Source: CAYGKP01 sp964350605
Lineage (GTDB): Bacteria > Bacteroidota > Bacteroidia > Cytophagales > JAAEPT01
Assembly: GCA_964350605.1 (NCBI GenBank)
Contig: CAYGKP010000030.1
Location: 1-18,016 of the forward strand
Direction of reading: 5' to 3'
Length of the DNA stretch: 18,016 nucleotides
The first letter of the stretch is position 1. Every line of letters starts with the position of its first letter. The notes beneath the pieces were generated by a model, which did not search any database, had not been told where the DNA came from, and saw only the letters and a list, made by a program, of their open reading frames with translations. Of this stretch, positions 1 to 8,600 are shown one piece after another. The position numbers and the translations under genes were made by a program.

Positions 1-449
1 CCAATGACTATCTCGATAAGCGACTTGCCCCCGTCCAAAATCAAAAAAGCACCGCCGTTGACCAGCACGCCCACCACCGCCAGTACCATCATTGCTTGGC
101 CATGTGGCTCGGCGGGTTCCCAAAATCGGGGCACGGCCCGCACCACCATGATGACCGATCCGGTCAAGAGGATGACCGCCGAAATAATGGCCCCGAGGAC
201 GCTGTACCGGTGGTAGCCATAGGAGTAGCGATCGTCGCGTTTCTTATTGGCGAACACCTGGAAGTACCAGGCCAGCCCCAACGCGACGATGTCGCCGAAA
301 TCGTGGATCGCGTCGGAAAGGATCGCCAAGCTGTTGGCCCAGAATCCTCCGATGACTTCCAGGATCGTGAAGCCAATGTTGAGCAGCAGCGCCCACATCA
401 AGCGGCGCGAGTGCCCGTGGGGGACGTGATGAAGGTGGTTTTCGCCCAT
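1..449 (-). CDS. Cation diffusion facilitator (CDF) family metal efflux protein, N-terminal part, cut by window edge
   Basis: This minus-strand frame starts at the ATG ending at 449 and stays open to base 1, giving about 149 codons of a protein that normally has about 300 residues. The start is His-rich (MGENHLHHVPHGHSRR). A first membrane segment follows (WALLLNIGFTILEVIGGFWA), then LSDAIHDFGD, which holds the HxxxD metal-site pattern of CDF transporters, and then a YGYHRYSVLGA loop typical of the family before membrane segment 3. CDF proteins are inner-membrane antiporters that export Zn2+, Co2+, Fe2+ or Cd2+ in exchange for protons. The metal cannot be told from this half; His-rich N-termini are common in zinc exporters. 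An in-frame stop lies just upstream of the start. The gene is divergent from yidD, with 82 bp between the two starts. Confidence 0.9.
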   Translation of the reverse strand, partial: MGENHLHHVPHGHSRRLMWALLLNIGFTILEVIGGFWANSLAILSDAIHDFGDIVALGLAWYFQVFANKKRDDRYSYGYHRYSVLGAIISAVILLTGSVIMVVRAVPRFWEPAEPHGQAMMVLAVVGVLVNGGAFLILDGGKSLIEIVI

Positions 450-505
450 CGTTTCTTCTACTGGCGAGTTAAGGCTTTGCCGCGAGGCGATCAAATGGCC
501 CGTTG

Positions 506-513
506 TACCTTTG
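506..513 (+). promoter_or_regulatory. Putative Bacteroidota -7 element upstream of yidD
   Basis: TACCTTTG fits the Bacteroidota -7 consensus TAnnTTTG. A TTTG lies at 476-479, but the spacing is 26 bases rather than the usual 19-21, so the -33 match is weak. The element sits only a few bases before the ATG at 518, so a very short leader is implied if it is used. The same 12 bases (GTACCTTTGCCC) recur at 811-822 before folE. Confidence 0.35.
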
Positions 514-517
514 CCCC

Positions 518-535
518 ATGACCACGCGCTCATGA
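518..535 (+). other. Possible five-codon leader ORF overlapping the yidD start
   Basis: ATG ACC ACG CGC TCA TGA encodes MTTRS. Its stop at 533-535 overlaps the proposed yidD ATG at 532-534 as ATGA, the classic arrangement for translational coupling. It could equally be chance; no ribosome-binding site is evident for either start. Confidence 0.25.
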
Positions 536-843
536 CCATCGGCCGCATTTTCGCCCTGCCGCTCATCGGCCTGGTGCGCTTCTACCAAGTGGCCATCGGC
601 CCGCTGCTGCCGAAGGTCTGCCGCTTCGAACCGTCTTGTTCGATGTACATGCTCGAAGCCCTCAAACTCCACGGCCCGTTCAAAGGCACCTGGATGGGCC
701 TGTGCCGCATCGGGCGGTGCCACCCCTGGGGCGGCCAAGGCTACGACCCCGTTCCGGCTAAGGGTCACAAGCGCGGCTGTGCCCATGACCACGAAGAGCC
801 ACAGAAAACGGTACCTTTGCCCGATCGTGGTCAAACCGAGTAG
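532..843 (+). CDS. yidD: Membrane protein insertion efficiency factor YidD
   Basis: A 103-residue protein of the small YidD family (old name DUF37), which is membrane-associated and helps YidC/Sec insert inner-membrane proteins. The diagnostic core is complete: an N-terminal hydrophobic/amphipathic helix (residues 5-28), CRFEPSCSMYMLEAL at 30-44 matching the family CRxxPTCSxYxxEAL, and RCHPWGGQGYDPVP at 62-75. Cys30, Cys36 and Cys63 are kept. The last 28 residues (charged, His/Lys-rich) lie beyond the family core and overlap promoter-like sequence for folE. The ATG at 532 is preferred because family members begin just before the helix; an in-frame TTG at 511 would add seven residues. It is not beside rpmH, rnpA or yidC, where yidD often lies in other bacteria. 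Confidence 0.93.
   Translation: MTIGRIFALPLIGLVRFYQVAIGPLLPKVCRFEPSCSMYMLEALKLHGPFKGTWMGLCRIGRCHPWGGQGYDPVPAKGHKRGCAHDHEEPQKTVPLPDRGQTE
786..833 (+). promoter_or_regulatory. 9-bp inverted repeat flanking a -7-like element upstream of folE
   Basis: TGACCACGA at 786-794 and TCGTGGTCA at 825-833 are perfect inverted copies separated by 30 bases. Between them, at 812-819, is TACCTTTG, matching the TAnnTTTG -7 consensus. No TTTG is seen at the -33 position. The element lies inside the 3' end of yidD, about 65 bases before the folE ATG. An operator around a folE promoter is inferred, not shown. Confidence 0.35.
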
Positions 844-884
844 CCCTTTGAGGAGTTACTCTCTTTCGAACCCTTCCCTTCCCC

Positions 885-1583
885 ATGAACAGTACGGAAA
901 ACGGCAGCCCCGCCGACGAGCACATCGACAACATCGGCGACGACCACCTGGCCAGCTCGGTGAACACACCCATGCGCCCCGGTGCCTTCGATTTGAGCGA
1001 GGACGAGAAAATCGAAAAGATCGCCGGGCTCTTCGCCCAGGTGATGGACACCTTGGGCCTCGACTTGAAGGACGACAGCCTGCAAGGCACCCCCAAGCGC
1101 GTGGCGAAGATGTATGTGAAAGAGATCTTCGGCGGCTTGAACCCCGAGAACATGCCCCGCGTGTCGGTCTACGACAACCAGTACAAGTACGGCGAGATGC
1201 TGGTCGAGAAGAACATCTCGTTCCACTCGGCTTGCGAGCACCACTTCATGCCGTTCTATGGCATGGCGCACGTCGCCTACTTCGCCGGCGGTAAGGTTAT
1301 TGGCCTCTCGAAAATCAACCGCTTGGTCGACTACTACGCCCGCCGTCCCCAGGTACAGGAGCGCCTCTCGCGCCAAGTGCACCAGGAGATTTGCCGGGTG
1401 ATGGATACACAAGATGTGGCCGTGGTCATCGAAGCGAAACACATGTGCGTGAGTGCCCGTGGCGTACGCGACCACAGCTCGTCGACCGTGACTGCCGAAT
1501 TCTCCGGCAAGTTCAACGACCCACAGGTGCGCGAGGAATTCCTCACCTACGTGGGCCGTCCACTTCTCGGCGAACAACTCTAG
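885..1583 (+). CDS. folE: GTP cyclohydrolase I
   Basis: A 232-residue type I GTP cyclohydrolase, which converts GTP to 7,8-dihydroneopterin triphosphate plus formate, the first step toward tetrahydrofolate and other pterins; the family acts as a cytosolic decamer. The zinc site is intact: CEHH at 117-120 (Cys117, His120) and Cys188 in KHMCVSARGV, with the second catalytic histidine His119. These correspond to E. coli Cys110, His112, His113 and Cys181 with a constant offset of seven. Other family motifs are QGTPKRVAKMY at 67-77, GLSKINRLVDYYARRPQVQE at 140-159 and the C-terminal SSSTVTAEFSG. The first 35 or so residues are an acidic, poorly conserved extension, common in this family. The ATG at 885 is the first in frame. 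It lies 41 bp after yidD and 6 bp before the ABC ATPase gene. Confidence 0.97.
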   Translation: MNSTENGSPADEHIDNIGDDHLASSVNTPMRPGAFDLSEDEKIEKIAGLFAQVMDTLGLDLKDDSLQGTPKRVAKMYVKEIFGGLNPENMPRVSVYDNQYKYGEMLVEKNISFHSACEHHFMPFYGMAHVAYFAGGKVIGLSKINRLVDYYARRPQVQERLSRQVHQEICRVMDTQDVAVVIEAKHMCVSARGVRDHSSSTVTAEFSGKFNDPQVREEFLTYVGRPLLGEQL

Positions 1584-1589
1584 GCCTGG

Positions 1590-2582
1590 ATGCTGCGCGT
1601 TGAAGGCCTGACGAAAACCTTCGAGGGCCTTCAACGCCCGGCGCTTCGTGGGCTTCGCTTCGCGCTGAACGAAGGCGAAACCTTGACCCTGTTGGGCGAA
1701 AGTGGCTCGGGGAAAACCACACTCCTTCGCCTAATCGCCGGTCATGAAGATGCGGATGTGGAGGGCCGCATCATCTTCCGGAACAAGTACGTGCTGGGCC
1801 CGGCCCACAACCCCATGCCGGGCATTCCGGGCATCGGCTGGTTGCCCCAGAATTTCGGCCTGATCCCCAACTACCGCGTCGAGGATCAACTGCTCGAAGC
1901 ACTCTTCCACACCGCCCCCGCCAAACGCCCGGCCCAAATCCGTCGGTTGCTGCGGCTCATGAACCTCAAGGGTCGCGAACGCGCGTTCGCCCACGAGCTA
2001 TCAGGTGGCGAACAACAGCGTGTCGCCTTGGCCCGCCTCTTGGCCCGCAAGCCCTACCTCCTCCTCCTCGACGAACCGTTCAGTCAACAAGACCGCCCCC
2101 GCCAGGGTGACCTGTTGGCCGCTGTGCTGGAATGGATTCGCACCGAAGAGGCCGCTGCCATCCTGGTGACCCACGACGCGGAGCAGGGCCTTGCTTTTGG
2201 CCAACGGACAGGCGTCCTGCACCGCGGACGGTTGCTCCAACTTGACAGTCCCCAGGTCGTCTACGCAAAGCCAAAGTCGCGCTACGTCGCGCGGATGACC
2301 GGGTACGTCAGTGTGCTGCCCCTTAAGCTTTTGTCCGAACTAAAAGCACCTGAAACGCATCGCTACGCGCTGGTCCGGCCCGAGGAGTTTCGCATCGAAC
2401 CACAAGGGTCATTATCGGGTACGGTCAAGGCCGTTCATTTTACCGGAAGCCGTACCTACGCCGAAGTCTCGGTCAGTGGCCATCCCGTCCTGATCGTTGT
2501 GCCGCCCGCTGGGCAACGCCTGCAAATTGGCCAATCGATTCCCTTGGCCCTGCCCAAGCAATTGGTTACGACCCGCTCCTAG
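1590..2582 (+). CDS. ABC transporter ATP-binding protein (PotA/FbpC-like, with TOBE-type C-terminal domain)
   Basis: A 330-residue ABC nucleotide-binding subunit. Walker A is GESGSGKTT at 36-44, the Q-loop Gln is 87, the signature is LSGGEQQR at 137-144, Walker B is LLLLDE at 157-162 and the H-loop His is 195. Residues from about 262 to 325 (YALVRPEEFRIEP onward) look like the TOBE domain of importer ATPases such as PotA, FbpC and CysA, which energise uptake of polyamines, iron or oxyanions at the inner membrane. The D-loop reads SQQDRPRQ where SALDxxLR is usual. No permease or substrate-binding gene is in the window, so it is an orphan here and the substrate is unknown. It follows folE by 6 bp and probably shares its transcript. 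A hairpin terminator lies about 22 bp after the stop. Confidence 0.9.
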   Translation: MLRVEGLTKTFEGLQRPALRGLRFALNEGETLTLLGESGSGKTTLLRLIAGHEDADVEGRIIFRNKYVLGPAHNPMPGIPGIGWLPQNFGLIPNYRVEDQLLEALFHTAPAKRPAQIRRLLRLMNLKGRERAFAHELSGGEQQRVALARLLARKPYLLLLDEPFSQQDRPRQGDLLAAVLEWIRTEEAAAILVTHDAEQGLAFGQRTGVLHRGRLLQLDSPQVVYAKPKSRYVARMTGYVSVLPLKLLSELKAPETHRYALVRPEEFRIEPQGSLSGTVKAVHFTGSRTYAEVSVSGHPVLIVVPPAGQRLQIGQSIPLALPKQLVTTRS

Positions 2583-2604
2583 CGGATTACCCCACCCCTC
2601 AAAA

Positions 2605-2639
2605 CGAAGGCGCCCGGCTGGTCGGCCGGGCGCACTTCG
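2605..2639. terminator. Bidirectional rho-independent terminator
   Basis: A 9-bp perfect GC stem (2610-2618 with 2625-2633, loop TGGTCG) is extended by a CGAAG/CTTCG outer stem with one bulged base. It is preceded by AAAA (2601-2604) and followed on the plus strand by GGGTTGTTTT, so U-rich tracts occur in both directions. It lies between the convergent ends of the ABC ATPase gene (2582) and the giant adhesin gene (2668) and can serve both. Confidence 0.85.
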
Positions 2640-2667
2640 GGTTGTTTTCGCTTGTTTCTTCGGAACC

Positions 2668-5600
2668 TTATCGGACCACCGTGATTCGGCCTTCTTTCTT
2701 GTAGGGGCCTTTGAACTCCTCGGAGTCGCCCTCATACTCGAGCAGGAAGGGATACACGCCCACTTGCATGATCTCACCTTTGTAGGTGCCGTCCCAACCC
2801 CACTCTGATGATGGGTTGCTCTCTGGCGAGATGTCTTCGATGTTGGCCGCCTCGTCAAAGAAGATGATCTCGCCCCAGCGGTTGAAGACCGTCAGTTTGA
2901 TGTTCACAGCATTGCGGCCAAAAATCTGGAATACCTGGCCGCGACCATTCTCCGGTGTGATCGCGTTCGGATAGAACAGCGTCGGCACGCAGCGCGAGGT
3001 CACCACCACCGTATGGGTATCTGGACATTGGATGATGCCATAGTCAGCAGTCAACACCACGTCATAATCACCTCTGATGTTGACCATCACTGTTTGGTTG
3101 GTGCTACCCACAATCGGTGCCACTGGTGGATCAAACCGCTGAACCGGCGCGGAAATCCACTCGTAGAAGTCGGCCGTTCCTGCGCTGATGGTCACCGTAT
3201 CCTCACAGAAGTTCACCGGCGTGAGGAAGTCAGGGACAATCAAGTCGAAGAAGTCCATGTCCAGGGTATCCTGGTTGTAGCACTCGTCCACTTGATAGCG
3301 TACCACGTACTGGCCGGAGTCAACAATCGCGAAGGTCGGCTGGGTGTTCGCAATGGTCGCGCCATCCTGGAACCAGGTGTAGACTCCACCCACCGTATCG
3401 GACGGCAAGAGGTTCGCAGGCGTGGCATTCACAAACAACGTATCCTCGTCGCACCGATCGGCATAGACCAGATCGGGGTTTGGCGTTGGATAGGTCGTCA
3501 CCCGTACCGAGTCGTCCGCGATACAACCATTGATGTCGGTCACCTGCACATTGATGATCGTGTCGGTGAACGTGGCGTTCGTCGCCGTCACAGAGAAGGA
3601 GTTTTGCTCCAAGACAGGCGCACCCATCTCCCATGAATACATCGCGCCGGTGATGAGCGAGGTGAAGACGTTGGTCACCGAGTCCTGACAGACAATCCGA
3701 TCCAGAGCCGTGACCAGCACCGGTACGTCAAAGATCTCGATGGTATCCTGCGCCGAGCAGAACCCGATCGTATAATTGATCGCGTAGTCGCCCGATTGGA
3801 CGGGTACGATCACCGAATCGGTCTGGCCAAAGAGGGTGAAGCCATCCAGGTACCACTGGAAGTCGCCAACGACAGGCGGGGTGGTTTGGATCATGGCATC
3901 GACCACCAGACCGTCATAGAGACAGGTGTCATCCGGCATCGCAAACGTCGGCTGATCCAAGGCTACGACCTGCGCGGTGTCGTAAGAACTACACCCTTTG
4001 TTGTCAGTTGCCTCCACCACCAGGGTAGTATCCTGACTCGCCGTGAAGCTGAGCAGCAGATTGCCAGACATCAAGTTGGTCGAGCCATCGAACCATTGGT
4101 AGGTCACGCCCGGCTGAATGGTCGCCGGGGTCAGGTTCAAGATCGAGTTGCGACACACAATCCGATCCGGCCCAGCATTCGCTGTTGGCAAGGCGGTGAT
4201 GATCAGCGTCTGGTTGTCCGCGTACGCATTACAGGTCCCGTTCCCTGTGCTGGTCAGGGTCAGCGTTACACTGCCTGCCGTAAAGTCCGCCGGCGAAGGG
4301 AAGTAACGGGGTGTCAACGTGTTCGGGTTGGGTGCAAAGACGCCCGTTCCACTGGTCATCCAGGTGCCGCCCGAGGCGTTGGTTACCGACCCGCTCAACA
4401 CCACTCCGGTGATGATGTCGGCGCACAACGTGGCCGAACCAGCATCCACAATCGGACGAGGCGTGATGGTTAGTGTCAACGTATCACGATAGGCCTGGCA
4501 GGTGCCGTTCCCTGTGGTCGTCAACACCAAGTCGACGGTTGCGGGGGCACTGTTGCGCTCGGCGGTGCTTGGCACATACGAGGCCGTCAAGTTGCCTGGG
4601 TTGGGGGTGAAGATGCCGCTACCCAGCGTCGTCCATGTACCGCCCGTTGCGACGGTAACAGAACCCGTCATCGGCACACCCGTCACATCGGCACAGACCG
4701 TGCGATCCGGTCCGGCGTTAACGGTCGGACGTGGGGTGAAGGTGATGCGCACTGTATCGGTGACCGAATTGCAACGGCCGTTGCCCGTCGAGCTGAGGAA
4801 CAGGTTCACAAAGCCCGCGTTGCGATCCGCCGTGGACGGCACGTACCGAGTGGTCAAGCCGACCGCACTGGTGAACGTACCCGAACCCGAGCGTGTCCAA
4901 AGACCACCCGCTGCATTGGCAATTGTTGCACTGAGGTAAACGGTATCCACGTCCACACACAGGGTCTGGTTCGGTCCGGCATTGACAACAGGTGCTGGGT
5001 CGATGACCAGGCGCATGGTGTCGGTTACTGGCTTACAGTCACCGTTGCCCGTCGAGGTGATGTACAAATCAATCTGGCCGAGGGCTGTATCGGATGGCGA
5101 AAGGAAGTAGCGCGGCGCCACCTGGAAGCGCGAGGGCGCATAGGTGCCGTTGCCGCCGTTCCAGACCCCACCAGAGGCCACCGTGACCGAGCCATTGAGC
5201 TGAACCCCCGAGGTGTTGTCGGCGCAAATGGTGTCGTTCGGACCTGCGTTGATGGTCGGGCCAGTACGCAGGGCCACCTTCACCGAATCAAGCGCTGGCA
5301 AGCAGAGGCCGTTGCCGGTGGTCTCCAAGTAGAAGTATAAGGTGTCCAGCGCACGGTCGGCCAACACAGGTGTGTAGGTCGGCGTCAAGCTGGTCGCACT
5401 GCTGAAGTTGCCCGTCCCGTTGGTTGTGGTCCACAGGCCACCACCCGCACCGCTGATCGAGCCAGTCAGTTGAACGATGTCGAAGTCCTCACAAACCGAG
5501 AGGTTGAGTCCTGCATCGACCGTTGGGGCCGCCGTGATGTTCACCACCATCTGGTCAGTGCGCGAAGGACAGTGGGCCGTCGGTGCCGAAGCGAGTTGCA

Positions 5601-8600
5601 AGGTCACCGAACCGGCACTCTTGTCTGCCGGACTCAGGAAATAACGCGCCGCCAAATCGGTGTTTGGCACACTGAAGGCACCCGTTCCAAAGGTCGTCCA
5701 GGTCCCGCCCGTCGAGTTGGTGATGACCCCGGCCATGGTGACTGAATCCTGCTGGCCACAGATGCTTTGGTCGATCCCCGCGTTGACGATGTGCACTCGC
5801 TCGAAGCGCAGGAACATGGTGTCGCGATAGATCTGGCATCCGCCATTCCCCGTGGTTCGCGCAATGATGCGGACCTCCCCTGCCGTCGTATCCGCATTCG
5901 TGAGGTTGTAGGTCGGCGTTGGGTTGGTGATCCCTGGGGTGAAGGTACCTGTGCCGTTGCCCGACCAGCTGACGCCAGTGGCAACCGTGAAGTTCGCCGA
6001 AAGTGCATAGCTGGTTTGGCTGGCGCAAATCGTGTCGTCTGGGCCGATGTTGATCGTCGGCGCAGGCGTGAAGGTGATGCGCACCGTGTCGCGCTTGATT
6101 TGACAGAGGCCGTTGCCCGTGGTCGAAAGGACCAGATCGACAAAGCCCGCTGTGGTATCAGCGACAGTCGGGGTGTAGGTCGCAACCGGAGAAGTGCCAC
6201 CTCCCGAGAAGGCACCACCAGAAGGTGAACTCCACACAATACCCCCCGCAAGGGTGAAGGAACCGCTGAGGTTCACACTCGAAACGTCGGCACACACCGT
6301 TTGGTCGGTGCCTGCATTAACAGTCGGTTCGGGGTTGATGTAGAGGGTCACCTGGTCGGTTTCCTCCGAACAACCCACGTTCCCCGTCGTGCTGATGGTC
6401 AAGGTCACCACGCTATCGCTGATGTCGGTGACCGACGGCGTGTAGGTTGGGTTGGTCAACATGTTGTTGTTGTACCCACCCGATCCACTGGAAGTCCAAA
6501 GCACCCCGGCACTGTTGGTGACTGTCACGTTCGGGAACAGCACGCCCCCCGCATCGGCACAGATGGTGGTGTCCACCGTCAAGATGTCGACCGACGGCCC
6601 GGCGGGCAGGCTGAAAATCACCGTGTCTCGTGTTGGTGGGCAGGCACCGTTGTTGATCGAGCTGAGGACCAGCATGACCGTGTCGCCAATGTCGCTTAAC
6701 GCAGGAGTATAGGTAGCGTTCAATACGCTGTCATGCGGGGCAAACGTACCCACGCCCGAAGGCACCGACCAGCGACCTGGCGCACCCGAGCCTTGCAAGG
6801 TGATGGGCCAGGTGTTCGAACAGATGGTGGTGTCCGGCCCGGCATTGATGACCGGTGCGTCGATGAAGGTCAAGACCAGTTGGTCATTCACTGGGTTACA
6901 GACGCCTGTTCCCGTCAGGGTGATGAACAAGGTCACCGACCCCGCCGTCGTATCGGCGACGCTCGGCCTGTAGTAGTTCAGCACGTTGTCCTGCGAGAGC
7001 GACCAAGTACCTGAACCAAAGCTATCCCAATAGCCCCCTGCGTTTGTGATGTTCGCGGTCACCTGAACACTATCGGTCCCTTTACAGACTTGGATGTCCG
7101 GTCCGGCGTTCAGCGTCGGCACTGGTCGGAAGAACAACCGTTTGGTGTCAACATAGCTGTTACAACCTCGGTTGCCCGTGGTAGTCAAGGTGAAGACCAC
7201 TGAACCATTTGAAATATCAGCGGCAGAAGGCGTATAGGTGGTCGTCAGCATCGTCGAATCGGCGATGTTGCCCGTGCCCGCACGGGTCCAATAGCCCCCA
7301 TCGGCGTTGCTGATCGATCCGACAAGGGTGTAGTTCTCCGCATCCGCACAGATCGTGTCGTCGATGCCTGCATCGACGACCGGACGGGGGCGAATCACCA
7401 ATTGCATCGAATCGGCCACTGGCGGGCAAACACCCGCGCCATCGCTGGTCAATCGCAAGGTTACGTTGCCCGATTGGCCGGTAATGACATAGCTGGTGCT
7501 CAACGTCGTCGCGTTCGGCGAGAAGCTGCCCAGACCCGTGCTGGCGGTCCACGTCGCTCCCGCGTCGTTGGCTACTGTACCAGTCAGGGCAACCGAGACT
7601 ACGTCTTGGCACGTCGTATCGTCTGGCCCAGCATTAACAACTGGGACAGGCTCAAAGAAGGCAAACATCGTATCGCGCGCCGGTTGACACAGGCCGTTGC
7701 CTGTGGTCGTCAAGATGTAGCGCACGCTGCCTGCTGCGGTATCCGCGCTGCTGACCGTGTAGCTATTCGCCAGGTTGGTCACCGGGGTGTTGAAGAACCC
7801 AGTACCCGCCGAGGACCAAGTACCACCTGTGGCAGTGGTCACCGAACCGGTCATTGAAACCGTCGCTGTGCTAGCGCACAAGGTTTGGTCTGGACCTGCG
7901 TTGGCAGTTGGCGCATCGGTCAGCGTGATGATCATCTGATCGGTATAAGCGCGGCAGGTGCCGTTGCCCGTCGAAGTCAGGGTCAGGGTGACGGTTCCCA
8001 CGGCCGTATCGGCGGCAGAAGGAATGTAGGTCGCCCCCAAATCAGTAGGCAAGAGCGAGAACGAGCCCGAACCGCTGGTTGTCCAGGTTCCGCCGGTGGC
8101 ATTAACCACCGAGCCATTCAGGATCACACCCGACACATCGGCGCAACGAGTTTGGTCGAAGCCCGCATCCACCACTGGAACCGGTGTGATGGTCACCAGG
8201 AGCGAATCGCTCACCGCTTGACAGGTTCCGTTGTCGGTCGTGGTCGCAATCAAATAGATGCTGCCCGAAATGGTGTCGGACACCGACGGCACGTATGTAG
8301 TCGCTGGGTTTACATTGTTCGGGAAGAAGGCCCCCGAACCAGAGGTGGTCCATTCCACCGTTGACGAAACGCTAAACACTGTGGTCGCGCTCACACCCGC
8401 TGTGTCGGCACAGACCGTTTGGTCGCCGCTGACCGTGAGGGTCGGCACCGGGGTGAAGGTGAGGACCGTCGTATCAGTCACCGGATTACAGAGACCGTTG
8501 CCCGTGGTGGTTAGGACCAGTTGAACAACGCCCGCCAGGGTATCAGCCGAGCTGGGCGAATAAAAGGTCGACAGGTTGCTGGCGTTCGTGAACGTACCTG

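Noticed and set aside
469..834. Minus-strand frame with a signal-peptide-like start opposite yidD
   Set aside because: The hydrophobic start is the complement of the yidD tail and the rest is composition-driven; yidD has complete family motifs on the other strand.
831..1634. Long minus-strand frame (267 codons) opposite folE
   Set aside because: It is antisense to an unmistakable folE and shows no recognisable motif; stop-poor antisense frames are expected in GC-rich coding DNA.
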